Below, piece after piece: positions 32,680-41,818 of a stretch of DNA of 64,000 nt. The position numbers and the translations under genes were made by a program. The notes under the pieces are model-generated. The model was not told the origin of the DNA. It did not search any database and was given only the letters and a program-made list of their open reading frames with translations. The number at the start of each line of letters is the position of its first letter. Position 1 is the first letter of the stretch. Source of the stretch: CAIWHR01 sp963734575 (GTDB lineage: Bacteria; Pseudomonadota; Gammaproteobacteria; Burkholderiales; Casimicrobiaceae); assembly GCA_963734575.1 (NCBI GenBank), contig CAVTHT010000015.1, positions 248,001 through 312,000 on the forward strand, in the 5' to 3' direction.

Positions 32680-33773
32680 TCAGGCCTTCACGGGAAACGC
32701 ATCCATCCGCACCGCCACGCCCGTCTTGCGCGTCGCTTCGAGATACAGCTGGTGGATGCGCGGCAGCTGGTCCTCGTACTCGATCTGATCGCCGCCTGCC
32801 TTGAGGCTGGTCGATACCCCGCCCATGAGCGACCGGCGCTTGCTCTCGGTGAACGGGTGGCGCAGCGAGCCATAGGCGGTGGCCAGGTAGCGCGCTGGGT
32901 GCGGGCTGGTGTTGAAATGCTGGTGGAACATCTGGTCTGGCGGTGCGAACACCGTGCCGTGCTTCCAGTCGACCCGCACCATGTCCTCCTCGCCGCGATA
33001 CCAGAGCAGCGAATAGCCCTCGCCGGTCACGCACATCACGTGGAAATCGGCGGCGTGGCGATGGCCCTTCTTGTAGGTGCCGACGGGCATCTCGGAGATG
33101 TGCGCGTGCATCGTGCCGTCGGCCAGGATGAACATGATGTTCGATCCGCCGGCGCCGCGCTCGCCCCAGGACTTGAGCTCGATCGCCGCGAGATCGGGCA
33201 CGAAGTTCGTTTCCCACATGTGCTGGCCGGGGCGCACCGGGATGAACTCGCCTTCGCCGCTGAAGTATTTCGAGTTGCCGATGCGCTCGTCGAAGTCCCA
33301 AGGGTTCTGGAAGACGAACGCCTCGTTGTGGAACATGTTCAGCACGGCCGGAAGGCTCACCGTCGCAACGAGGCGGGCGCGCTCCGTACCGCTGCCGTTG
33401 AAGTGCCGATAGCGGGTGTTGAGCGGAATCGCGAACAGGCTGCGCGGCCCCCACTCGAAGCTGTGGCGGCGTCCGTCCGCAAGCTCGATGGTGGTGCTGC
33501 CGCGGCCGTCGAGGACGTAGATCACTTCCTCGTAGAGGTGCCGCTGCGGCGAGGTCGCGCGACCGGGCGCGAGGTCCATCACGAACATGCTGATGAAGTC
33601 GCCGCGTCCCTTGAGGTGGACCGCCCCGGCGTTCGGCATCGAAGCGCGCCCACGGGCGCGTCGGCACCGCGAAGAGGTCGACGCCGAAATCCTCGGTGAC
33701 GGGCAAGTCCCTCCCGTTCCACCCACTCGAGATAGGAGTTGATGCCCACGCGGGGCGCTGCGGCTCGATCCAT
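32680..33773 (-). CDS. Bicupin (two cupin domains) protein (two frameshifts)
   Basis: A 363-residue protein after removing extra bases at 33706 and 33634. It begins GINSYLEWVEREGLPVTEDFGVDL. The first cupin shows RHLYEEVIYVLDGRGSTTIEL. The second has YKKGHRHAADFHVMCVTGEGYSLLW with a GHRH-x4-H metal-binding layout. It resembles gentisate-dioxygenase-like or regulatory bicupins, but has no signature that fixes an activity. It sits 141 bases before the SDR gene and 29 bases after EutA, all on the same strand. Confidence 0.8.
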
Positions 33774-33802
33774 GCGGTCCGTCCTGTCGGTTGCGGCGAG
33801 GG

Positions 33803-35453
33803 TCACGACCGGCGCCGGAAGTAGCGCTGGCCGGTTTCGAAGAGAAGCGACTTGATTACGACCGGCACGACGTGGGCCGGTTCGATGATGCGGCCGATAT
33901 CGATGTAGTCGAGTTCGCGCAGGGCGATGCCGTCGATGGCGACGAGCGGACGCGCGAAGCCGAGCTCGCGCTCGAGGATATAGCCCAGCGTGCGCGCGAT
34001 GTCCCCATCCACCACCAGCACGACGGGGCCCGTGCCCGCCACCGACGCCAGTCCTTGCAGGATGCCCTCGGCCAGGCTGCGCAGGCGCGCGTAGAGCGGC
34101 TCGCCCGTGCCAGGCGAGCGCCAGTGCCATGGGTGCGTCGGCAGGCCGGTCGTGCGCCTGCAATGCAGCGGCGACTTTCTGCGCCACCGCCGCCGGCGTC
34201 ACCGTCGAGTCGAGCGCCAGCGCGGGTGCAATCACGGGCACGTTGTGCAGCGGCAGCGGCAAGTTCTCCGGCAGGTGAATCGTCTTGCCGCTGACCTGCA
34301 CGGAAAATTGCGAAGCCCCGATGACCGTGGCGCGGATGCCCTGACCGGTATCGCGCACGCGAGCGGGGCCGCGTCCCACGTCGACGGCCGCGGTGATGCG
34401 CGCCGCGAGTTGCATCGCGATGTCGCCGTAGGACGGTGGTCTCGCGACCGTAGATGTATTCCGACACGCCGCCGGAAAAGGTCACCGCGTCCGGAACCGG
34501 CAGGGCGCCAGTCTCATCGGTGAGCAAGAGCGACTGCGCGAGCTCGCCGGCCGGTGCGCCCGACGCCACCTCCAGCAGGGAGCCGGCAAGCGCATCGATG
34601 ACGGCCGACAGCGCTTCCGGCGCGGGCACTTCGCCCGGCGCGAGCGTCACGCCCACCGCACGCGCGGCGATCCCGGCCGCCTCGTCGAAGCGCACGATGC
34701 GCCTCGTCGTCGTCGAAGGCGATGAGCCGGCCACCGACAGCGATCGCGCACGTCGCCACGATCGTGCCATGGTGGATCCACGCGAGCTTCGACGTGCCGC
34801 CGCCGACGTCGATGTTGAGGATCGTGCACTGCTCGACCCGTGACAGCGCAACGGCGCCGGAACCATGTGCGGCGAGCACGCATTCGAGGTGGTGGCCGGC
34901 ACTCGCGCAGACGAACTTCCCCGCGTGTGCAGCGAACAGGTCGGCGATGGCCTGCGCATTGTTCCGGCGAATCGCCTCGCCGGTGAGGATGACTGCGCCG
35001 CTGTCGATGATGTCCGGAGTGACCCCGGCGTCGCGGTACGCGGCGGCGATGAACGCGCCCAGCGCGCTCGGCATCGATGCTGTTGTCCGGGAGAAAGGGC
35101 GTGAGCAGGATCGGCGAACGCCACAGGATCTCGCGGTCGATGACGACGAACTGGCTGGAGAGCGCCTGCGTCTTTCGCTGCAGGCGCACCCGCGCGAACA
35201 TGAGGTGCGACGTCGAGCTGCCGATGTCGATGCCCACGGTGGTGAGCTCGACGTTGTCGACTTTCCAGATGACTTCGCTGATCGCGCCGCGCGCGTCGAC
35301 CGAGAGCTCGTGCAGGTGCTCGCCGTCGATGTCGTGCAGGCGCAGCGGGATAGCGTCACGCAGGACCGGCGGATGCAGCGACGGCCGGCGACGGCTGCGG
35401 GAAACGGATGGCACGAAGAGGCGTTGCACGATTTTCAGCGGCGCCGCGAGCAT
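33803..35453 (-). CDS. Ethanolamine ammonia-lyase reactivating factor EutA-like protein (four frameshifts)
   Basis: A 548-residue protein after removing extra bases at 35069, 34699, 34431 and 34109. It belongs to the EutA actin-fold family: phosphate-1 motif VGIDIGSSTSHLMFARV, phosphate-2 motif LNIDVGGGTSKLAW, and FSGGVSEYIYGRE. In ethanolamine users, EutA removes damaged B12 from EutBC using ATP. No eutB, eutC or other eut gene is in the window. It may reactivate another B12 enzyme or have a new client. The four insertions are treated as assembly errors because every piece is in order and conserved. Confidence 0.8.
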
Positions 35454-35579
35454 CGTCTCGCCATGCGGAACGACGCGGGCAAAAGCATGTCACGCTAGCG
35501 TGCGCGAGGTATCGATGTCAATTGCGGGTCGTGCAGCGCAAGCCGCGCGGCGCGTCTCGTGCGCGGTACGATCCACCCC

Positions 35580-36464
35580 ATGCCGGAACTGCCCGATGTC
35601 ACCGTCTATTGCGAAGCGCTCGAGGCGCGGGTTCGCGGCGCCGTGCTCGAGCGCGTCGAGCTCGCCAATCCGTTCGTGCTGCGCACGGCTGTCCCGCCGA
35701 TCGGCGATGCAACGGGCAAGACCGTACGCGCGGTGCGCCGGCAAGGGAAGCGCATCGTGCTCGTGCTCGACGGTGAGCTTTACCTCGTGCTCCACCTGAT
35801 GGTCGCCGGTCGCCTGCGCTGGCTCGCGCCCGGAAAGAAGCCCCCGGGGCGCATCACGCTCGCCGTGCTCGTGTTCTCGACGGGCCGGCTTGCGTTCACC
35901 GAAGCGGGCACCAAGCGTCGCGCGGCACTGCACCTCGTGCGCGGCCGCGAGGCGCTGGCGGCCCTCGATGCCGGTGGCGTGGAGGTCATCGGGATCCCGC
36001 TTGAAGCCTTCGCCGCGACGCTCACGCGCGAAAACCATACCCTCAAGCGTGCGCTGACCGATCCGCGGCTCTTCTCCGGCATCGGCAACGCCTATTCCGA
36101 CGAGATCCTGCACCGCGCGCGACTGTCGCCCATTGCTCTCACGCGCAAGCTCGACGCCGATGCCATCGCGCGCCTGCATGCCGCGACGCAGGCCGTGCTC
36201 ATCGAATGGACCGACCGCCTGCGGGCGCAGGCCGGCGGCGAGCTGCCGGAGAAGGTCACGGCATTCCGTCCCGAGATGGCGGTGCACGGCCGCTATGGCG
36301 AGCCGTGTCCCGTGTGCGGATCGCCGGTGCAACGCATCGTGTACGCGGAGAACGAGTGCAACTACTGCGCGCGCTGCCAGACGGGAGGCGTGGTGCTCGC
36401 GGACCGCGCCCTCTCACGCCTGCTGCACAAGAGCTGGCCGCGCTCCATCGACGCGCTGGAATGA
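35580..36464 (+). CDS. Formamidopyrimidine-DNA glycosylase family protein (Fpg/MutM/Nei)
   Basis: A 294-residue DNA repair glycosylase/AP lyase. It starts with PELPD, where Pro2 is the catalytic nucleophile and Glu3 the general acid; the usual Glu after the second Pro is Asp here. The H2TH region is LTDPRLFSGIGNAYSDEILHRARLSP. A C-terminal zinc finger of two CxxC pairs (CPVC and CARC) is present. The C-terminal organisation differs from the housekeeping MutM, so it may be a paralogue with other lesion preference. It stands alone. Confidence 0.88.
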   Translation: MPELPDVTVYCEALEARVRGAVLERVELANPFVLRTAVPPIGDATGKTVRAVRRQGKRIVLVLDGELYLVLHLMVAGRLRWLAPGKKPPGRITLAVLVFSTGRLAFTEAGTKRRAALHLVRGREALAALDAGGVEVIGIPLEAFAATLTRENHTLKRALTDPRLFSGIGNAYSDEILHRARLSPIALTRKLDADAIARLHAATQAVLIEWTDRLRAQAGGELPEKVTAFRPEMAVHGRYGEPCPVCGSPVQRIVYAENECNYCARCQTGGVVLADRALSRLLHKSWPRSIDALE

Positions 36465-36580
36465 ACGCAATGTTCGGCTGGATGGACACAACGTCCGTTT
36501 GACGCACGGGAAAGCGCGGTTCTATTCTCTCGCGAGCGCGCCGGAGGGCCGGCGCCGCGCCATGGATGCAGGAGGAAAGC

Positions 36581-37819
36581 ATGCCGTCACGATGGATCGT
36601 CGTTGCATGGTGCTGTGGCCTCACCGCGATCGCGGCGGGGAGTGCAGCGGGCAATGGTTCCAACGGTGCCGCAGGAGCCGGCGCGTCGCTCACTTTCACG
36701 ACGCAGGCCGTGCTGCCGCTGGCGATCGAGGGTCTCGCTGGCGACAACCACTCGAGCCTCTACACCACGGGTCGCGCAGCGGCGCCCAATCGCTGTCCGG
36801 TGTGGCAGATCGATCAGGACGCTCCGCCGCCGGTGAGTCCGGTGCAGGTCGGGTCCATTCCCAACAGTGCGGCCAGTCCCTGCAATCCCTCCGGTATCGC
36901 CTTCGACCGCTCCGGGAATATCTACATCGCCGACGCCGCGCAGGGCGGCGTGATCTGGCGCGTGACCGGCAGCGACGCCAATCCCACGGTGCCGTTCGCC
37001 ACCGGCGTCCCCAACGCCAACGGGCTCGCGTTCGACCGCTCGGGCAACCTGTGGACGGGTGATGGCACGGCGGCGCAGGGCAGGGTGTGGAAGATCGCTC
37101 CGACGGGCGGATCGTGCGACCCGCAGGCGCTCTCGGGCTGCAGCGAGGTGTTTCGCATTCCGCCGATGGCGAACCGCGCCGCTGTGGGCCGGCAGAACGC
37201 GACGCTTCAGCCGCCCGTGGCCAATCCCAATCCGCCACCGGCAACGATCCAGACCCCCAACCCGCAGCCGCTGGTTGCGAACGGCCTGGCGTTCGACGTT
37301 CGCGGCGATCTCTTCATCGCCGACACCGCGCGCGGCGCCATCTGGACCGTGTCGTTCAATCGCGATGGCACGCTGCGCAGCCCCACCGGGTGTGACGCGA
37401 GCTACACCGCGAACACGCTTTGCTTCAGCAATGTGTTCGTCGCGCATCCGCTGCTGGAGGGTGCCGATGGCATCGCACTCGATCGGGCCGGCAACATCTG
37501 GACCGCGGCGAACGAGCGCAACGCGATCGTGGTGGTGACGCCCACGGCGCACGTCGTGGAGGTGTTCCGCAATCCACTCAACACCGCAGGGTTGCGCAAT
37601 GCCGCCGATACCGCCGAAGGCAACCGCCACATCCTGGAGCTGCCGACGAGTCCCTACCTCAACGGGAAGCGGCTCTGTGTCGCGCAATCGGACGGCGACC
37701 GCCGCGACAATTCACCCCGCAGCGCTGGCGAGATCAACGGCGGCGTCGGGAGCGCGCGCGGCAAGATCTCCTGCGCCGACCAGGACCTCGCGATTCCCGG
37801 CCTGCCGTTGCCGTTGTAA
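36581..37819 (+). CDS. Secreted NHL/SMP-30-like beta-propeller protein
   Basis: A 412-residue exported protein. A signal peptide precedes GNGSNGAAGAG. Propeller-like repeats show the pattern GIAFDRSGNIYIADAAQGGVIWRV, GLAFDRSGNLWTGDG, GLAFDVRGDLFIADTARGAIWTV and GIALDRAGNIWTAANERNAIVVV, four clear blades. Several Cys residues may form disulfides in the periplasm. The ATG at 36581 is preceded by AGGAGG. The enzyme or binding role is unknown; gluconolactonase-like activity is only a structural possibility. Confidence 0.75.
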   Translation: MPSRWIVVAWCCGLTAIAAGSAAGNGSNGAAGAGASLTFTTQAVLPLAIEGLAGDNHSSLYTTGRAAAPNRCPVWQIDQDAPPPVSPVQVGSIPNSAASPCNPSGIAFDRSGNIYIADAAQGGVIWRVTGSDANPTVPFATGVPNANGLAFDRSGNLWTGDGTAAQGRVWKIAPTGGSCDPQALSGCSEVFRIPPMANRAAVGRQNATLQPPVANPNPPPATIQTPNPQPLVANGLAFDVRGDLFIADTARGAIWTVSFNRDGTLRSPTGCDASYTANTLCFSNVFVAHPLLEGADGIALDRAGNIWTAANERNAIVVVTPTAHVVEVFRNPLNTAGLRNAADTAEGNRHILELPTSPYLNGKRLCVAQSDGDRRDNSPRSAGEINGGVGSARGKISCADQDLAIPGLPLPL

Positions 37820-37943
37820 CCGATCTCACGCGGCGGCATTCGATCGCTCCCATCCGTGCTCCGCGCCCGTGCGGGTCGGCTAGAATCCGGGCCAGCGCCG
37901 CGCGCAGGAGCCACCTGCCGCGGCCGTCTTCGGGAGGTTCTGC

Positions 37944-38573
37944 ATGGTATCGGCCGAAGCAGGCGCGCCGCATCGTTTGCGTATCACGCTCGTGGGTTCA
38001 CGTTACTTCGGCGCTGCCGCTTTCAAGCGGCTCATGGATGAGGACATCGAGATCGTGCGGGTCGTCGTTCCTGCCGCCGACGACCGCCTCGCACACTCCG
38101 CGAAGGCGGCTGGCGTCGAGGTGCGCGTTCTGGACGACCCGCGCGTCGTTCCCGGCGACGCCATCGCAGAAGGCACCGATCTCATCGTCGCGGCGCACAG
38201 TCACGCCCGCGTCAGTCGCGAGGCATTGGCTCGCGCGCCGCTCGGCGGCATCGGCTACCACCCGTCATTGCTGCCGCGGCATCGCGGCATTGCCGCGGTG
38301 GAGTGGACGATCAAGGCCGGCGATCCCATTGCCGGAGGCTCCATCTACCACCTCGCCGAGCGGATGGACGCGGGCGCGATCGCGGCGCAGGAGTGGTGCT
38401 TCGTACGCCTCGGAGAGACCGCGCGCGAGCTCTGGGAGCGTGCCTTGGCGCCGATGGGGCTCGAGCTGATGGCCAAGGTCCTGCGCGAGGCTCGGGCGAC
38501 GGGACGCATTCCGGCCCGTCCGCAAAACGAGGAATTTGCGACCAAGGCACCGCTCCTCGGTGACGCCCACTAG
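37944..38573 (+). CDS. Formyltransferase family protein
   Basis: A 209-residue protein with the formyl-folate transferase fold. The catalytic-type motif is seen in GYHPSLLPRHRG, with His and the SLLPR signature, and the late Asp in ERMDAGAIAAQE. It is shorter than methionyl-tRNA formyltransferase and lacks its C-terminal domain. A free-standing GART-like or sugar formyltransferase function is possible. No partner gene is next to it. A TAGAAT hexamer about 60 bases upstream may be a -10 box. Confidence 0.8.
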   Translation: MVSAEAGAPHRLRITLVGSRYFGAAAFKRLMDEDIEIVRVVVPAADDRLAHSAKAAGVEVRVLDDPRVVPGDAIAEGTDLIVAAHSHARVSREALARAPLGGIGYHPSLLPRHRGIAAVEWTIKAGDPIAGGSIYHLAERMDAGAIAAQEWCFVRLGETARELWERALAPMGLELMAKVLREARATGRIPARPQNEEFATKAPLLGDAH

Positions 38574-38888
38574 CCGCGACCGCGTGCGCGAAGAGACACG
38601 CCGGTCGCACGCGCACGTCGCCGCGGATGCACGCCGTCGCCGCCAGGTGCATCCACACGGAACTCGCATTCGTGGTCACGGCACGCCGGTGCGGTGAATA
38701 ATTTGCCGACTGCAGGCTGGTCCATGCGTCGTTTGCACAACCCGGGATTCAGGCACCGAATGTGCGTGTGAACCGAAGCGTCGTGCCCCCCAGTGCGAGC
38801 CGGCGTAATTGCGTGCTGCATGCAGGAACCTTTATTCCTGCTGGTCTGACCAATTTGCACGACCCCGAGGCACGACTGCAGGAGGAGC
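38574..38888. other. Intergenic region with a small inverted repeat
   Basis: This 315-base stretch has no convincing gene. It contains an inverted repeat CAGGAA-N6-TTCCTG at 38823-38840, about 50 bases before the receiver gene, which could be an operator or a small leader hairpin. A GGAGGAG ribosome binding site for the receiver gene ends it. I see no clear promoter pair. Confidence 0.5.
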
Positions 38889-39302
38889 ATGAGAACGGTT
38901 CTGGTGGTCGATGACGAAACGACGATCGCCGACGCGCTGGCATCGGTCCTGCAGCGCGCCGGATACACGGCGCTGGCGGCGTACGACGGCACGGGCGCGC
39001 TCGAGGTCATCGGGCGTGAGCCGGTCGATCTCGTACTGACGGATCTGGTCATGACCGGCATGGATGGCGCGACGCTCATCCGCTGGCTGCGCTCGGCGCC
39101 GGAGACGCAGGACCTACCGGTGATCCTGATGAGCATGCTGCCGGAGGAGCGCGCGTTCGCGCTGTGCAGCGATTACTCGCGGTTCCTGCGCAAGCCGCTG
39201 CAGTTCGACGCGCTGTTCGCTGCGATCGAGGAACTCTGCGAGGCACGGGAGCCGTTGCGCTCCGGCCTGCACGCCCTCGGCGCGCAGGGCTTCGTGCACT
39301 GA
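38889..39302 (+). CDS. Single-domain response regulator (receiver only)
   Basis: A 137-residue CheY-like receiver. The acidic pocket is VDDE near residues 7-10, the phospho-acceptor is Asp52 in VLTDLVMTG, and the conserved Lys is in FLRKPLQ. The short C-terminal tail has no output domain. A strong GGAGGAG site precedes the ATG. No histidine kinase is adjacent, so it is an orphan receiver that may act by protein contact. Confidence 0.88.
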   Translation: MRTVLVVDDETTIADALASVLQRAGYTALAAYDGTGALEVIGREPVDLVLTDLVMTGMDGATLIRWLRSAPETQDLPVILMSMLPEERAFALCSDYSRFLRKPLQFDALFAAIEELCEAREPLRSGLHALGAQGFVH

Positions 39303-39315
39303 AACTGAAACGGCG

Positions 39316-39735
39316 TCAGCCGCCTGCGCGTGCGGGCAGGGCGTCCCTGCTCGTGCCGCGACACCCCGGGATGTCGTCCACGCGGTCCACCACCGCCTGC
39401 CACAGGCTGCTGCCCGGGGAGGCGAACTGCGCATTGATCACGTAGCGCTTGCAGGGCTTGAGATCCAGGCGAAGCGTGCGGTCGGAGGTGCGCAAGCCCC
39501 GCTTCGGCTGCCACTGCACGATCACGGCATGCGGGCCGGGCGCGAAGCGGGCGTGCCGATCAACGACCGCCTGTCCGTCCACGCGCCGGATGGTCACGGG
39601 CCCGCGATTGGCTGATGCGTGCGAGGCGCGCTCGCCCGTGATTTCACTCCAGCCCATGGCCGGCGCTGGCGCTGCGTGCGCGGATGGAGCGACGAGCAGC
39701 AGCGCGGCAAGCGCGAGCGGGACGAGCATGGGCAT
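39316..39735 (-). CDS. Hypothetical secreted protein
   Basis: A 139-residue protein with a signal peptide (LALAALLLVAPSAHA-APA). The mature part is basic and beta-rich, with RLDLKPCKRYVINAQF near the C-terminus and two Cys residues. I do not recognise a family. It is convergent with the receiver gene and divergent from the Fur-regulated iron genes, with the shared 150-base gap holding the Fur box. Confidence 0.6.
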   Translation of the reverse strand: MPMLVPLALAALLLVAPSAHAAPAPAMGWSEITGERASHASANRGPVTIRRVDGQAVVDRHARFAPGPHAVIVQWQPKRGLRTSDRTLRLDLKPCKRYVINAQFASPGSSLWQAVVDRVDDIPGCRGTSRDALPARAGG

Positions 39736-39828
39736 TACGGCTTCCGACGTTGGTGATGCGTGGAGTTCCAAGTGTGGGATCGTACCTGAGACGTGCCCGA
39801 CGCCGATGCGCCAGGCTTCGGGATGGGC

Positions 39829-39858
39829 TTGCGCCTGCGAACGATAACCATTATCATT
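39829..39858 (+). promoter_or_regulatory. Promoter with overlapping Fur box
   Basis: A 19-base element at 39840-39858 (AACGATAACCATTATCATT) matches the Fur consensus AATGATAATNATTATCATT at all but two defined positions. It covers a candidate promoter TTGCGC-N17-TATCAT (-35 at 39829-39834, -10 at 39852-39857). Fur-Fe(II) binding would block the polymerase. It lies 27 bases before the cupredoxin start. Confidence 0.82.
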
Positions 39859-39885
39859 TGGCCTCCAACCCTGCGGAGACGCCGA

Positions 39886-40233
39886 ATGTCCCACCGATCC
39901 TCGAAATACGCCTGCGCCTTGGTCCTTGCCCTCGCGCTCGTGGGCGCGCCCTGGGCGGCGATGGCTGCCGATCCCGAGTTCACCGTCGTAATCCGCAATC
40001 ACAAGTTCGAGCCGGCCGAGGTTCGCGTGCCCGCGAACACCAAGGTCCGTCTGATCGTGGACAACCAGGATGCCAGCGCGGAGGAGTTCGAAAGCAAGGA
40101 GCTCAAGCGGGAGAAGGTCATTGCCGCCAAGAGCAAGGGCACGGTGCTGATCGGCCCGCTCAAGCCCGGCCGCTATCCGTTCGTCGGGGAGTTCCACGAG
40201 AGCACCGCCAAGGGCGTCGTGATCGCCGAGTAG
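39886..40233 (+). CDS. Periplasmic cupredoxin-fold protein, EfeO-Cup-like
   Basis: A 115-residue exported protein with signal peptide ending AAMA-ADP. The cupredoxin pattern is seen in FTVVIRNHKFEPAEVRVPANTKVRLIVDNQD and PGRYPFVGEFHE. The usual type 1 copper Cys is absent and the HNF position reads EEF, so it probably does not bind copper as an electron carrier. It matches the Cup domain of EfeO. With the downstream FTR1 permease and the Fur box it forms an iron-uptake pair. Confidence 0.82.
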   Translation: MSHRSSKYACALVLALALVGAPWAAMAADPEFTVVIRNHKFEPAEVRVPANTKVRLIVDNQDASAEEFESKELKREKVIAAKSKGTVLIGPLKPGRYPFVGEFHESTAKGVVIAE

Positions 40234-40272
40234 CGTCGCTACGATCCGCAGTCATCCACCACGAGAGCCGTC

Positions 40273-41139
40273 ATGCTGGGCGCCGCCGTCATCGTCTTCC
40301 GCGAGTCGTTCGAGGCCGCGCTGCTGATCGGGATCATCGCGGCCGCAACGCGCGCCATTCCGCGGCGTGGGCGGTTCGTGGCCGGCGGCATTGCGTGCGG
40401 CGCGATCGCGGCCCTCATCGTGGCGGCACTCACGGGGCGCATCGCGCAGCTGTTCGGCGGCATGGGGCAGGAGCTCTTCAACGCCGCGGTGCTCGGCATC
40501 GCCGTCGTGATGCTCGCGTGGCACAACATCTGGATGTCCGTGCACGGCGCCGAGCTTGCCGCCGATGCACGGCGCGTCGGCCGTGAGGTGTCCGAAGGGC
40601 AGCGGGCGCTTTCGGCGATCCTCGTGGTGATCGCCCTCGCGGTGCTGCGGGAGGGCGCGGAGACGGCGCTCTTCCTGTATGGTCTCGCGTCGGCCGGCGC
40701 CGTAACCCACACCGATCTCGCTGCGGGCGCGGCGCTTGGCCTCGTTGCCGGCATCGCTGTCGGCGCGGTGATGTACGCCGGCATCGTGCGGGTGCCGATG
40801 CGCTGGTTCTTCGGCGTGACGAGCGCGTTGATTCTGCTTCTGGCGGCCGCCATGGCGGCGCAGATGGCACGCTTCCTGGTCCAGGGCGACATCCTGCCCA
40901 GCCTGGCCGACCCCGTCTGGGACACGTCCGGTGCCTTGCCGGCGGACGCGCCCGTAGGGGCTTTCCTGCACGCGCTGGTCGGCTACGATCCGCAGCCGTC
41001 GGGCATGCAGCTCGTGTTCTACGTCCTCACGGCGGCAAGCATCTGGATCGGCATGCAGCTTGCACGCCGGCGCCAGCGTGCCCGACGGTCGCGCGCATCC
41101 CGCGACCAGATGACACGTATGCGCCCGCAGGCGCGGTGA
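40273..41139 (+). CDS. FTR1/EfeU family iron permease
   Basis: A 288-residue protein with about seven membrane helices. The two iron-binding motifs RESFE (near residue 10) and REGAE are both present on helices, as in FTR1 and EfeU. It imports iron across the inner membrane. It follows the cupredoxin gene by 39 bases and shares the Fur-controlled promoter. No EfeB peroxidase gene is adjacent. The C-terminus is rich in Arg. Confidence 0.9.
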   Translation: MLGAAVIVFRESFEAALLIGIIAAATRAIPRRGRFVAGGIACGAIAALIVAALTGRIAQLFGGMGQELFNAAVLGIAVVMLAWHNIWMSVHGAELAADARRVGREVSEGQRALSAILVVIALAVLREGAETALFLYGLASAGAVTHTDLAAGAALGLVAGIAVGAVMYAGIVRVPMRWFFGVTSALILLLAAAMAAQMARFLVQGDILPSLADPVWDTSGALPADAPVGAFLHALVGYDPQPSGMQLVFYVLTAASIWIGMQLARRRQRARRSRASRDQMTRMRPQAR

Positions 41140-41259
41140 AGTTTTTGCACGCGCCCGGTGTCTTCCACCCCCTGAACGGCGCAGCGCGCGCGGCTGCGGG
41201 GCGCGGCCGATGGCACGCCCTGTGCATCGTGTCAGCTCCTACGATCCTCGAGGTCGACC

Positions 41260-41583
41260 ATGCCCACGCGCCGCCGCATCCATCCCCCGCAGAACGTCAA
41301 CCCGGACGGGCAGAAGAATGTTCGCGATCCGGGCGAGCACCCCCTGGGCACGGCGGACACGCCGGCCGCCTCGACACGCCGCGCGACGACCAGCGGCGAT
41401 GATCAGATGCGGCTGCCGCACGAGCATGACGAGACCGGCGACCCGCAGGAGCGCGCCGGCGGCACCGACAAGCTCATGGAGCAGGCTGCAAGCGACGCCA
41501 TGAGTCCGCAGACCGACACCGACCGGCGGGGCGACGCGGTGGACGTGTTCAATCGCAACGCAGGCAAGCGCCGCCGCCGCTAG
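41260..41583 (+). CDS. Small hydrophilic protein of unknown function
   Basis: A 107-residue, strongly polar protein rich in Asp, Arg, Gln and Pro. The segment MRLPHEHDETGDPQ and the ending TDTDRR...DVFNRNAGKRRRR recall short conserved proteins of Betaproteobacteria with LPHERDE-like and DTDRGP-like motifs. No fold or function can be given. The stop is 9 bases before the first of three palindromes. Confidence 0.5.
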   Translation: MPTRRRIHPPQNVNPDGQKNVRDPGEHPLGTADTPAASTRRATTSGDDQMRLPHEHDETGDPQERAGGTDKLMEQAASDAMSPQTDTDRRGDAVDVFNRNAGKRRRR

Positions 41584-41592
41584 CCGCCCCCA

Positions 41593-41662
41593 GGTGTTAC
41601 GGCAGGCGTAACACCACGCGCGACGCACGCAACGTGCGTCGCGCGCAACGAAGATGTTGCGC
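41593..41662. repeat. Three consecutive perfect inverted repeats
   Basis: Three perfect palindromes in 70 bases: GGTGTTACG-N5-CGTAACACC (41593-41615), GCGCGACGCACG-N3-CGTGCGTCGCGC (41618-41644), and GCGCAAC-N6-GTTGCGC (41643-41662, sharing two bases with the second). None is followed by a T run. They lie between the small hydrophilic gene and the cytochrome operon and may be operators or RNA stem-loops. Confidence 0.8.
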
Positions 41663-41706
41663 CGCGCGCAGCCCGTGCGCGACGTCATCCCATGCCGGGG
41701 ACGCGG

Positions 41707-41720
41707 TTGATCCACGTCAA
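41707..41720 (+). promoter_or_regulatory. FNR/Anr/Dnr-type binding site
   Basis: TTGATCCACGTCAA has the TTGAT-N4-(A/G)TCAA pattern of FNR/Anr/Dnr sites with one departure from the FNR consensus. It lies about 100 bases before the multiheme cytochrome start, a fitting place for activation by low oxygen or nitric oxide sensors. Confidence 0.6.
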
Positions 41721-41818
41721 CAGCCCCGGGTGGGGCGAGGTTCATCCTTCGTGGCACAAGACCGGTGATGGTGACGAGCCGATCGCCCCGAACTGCGACC
41801 ACGCCCGCCCGTGGCTCA

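Noticed and set aside
36256..36747. Minus-strand frames opposite the fpg end and the beta-propeller gene as extra genes.
   Set aside because: They are Arg/Ala/Pro-rich shadows without ribosome binding sites or recognisable domains.
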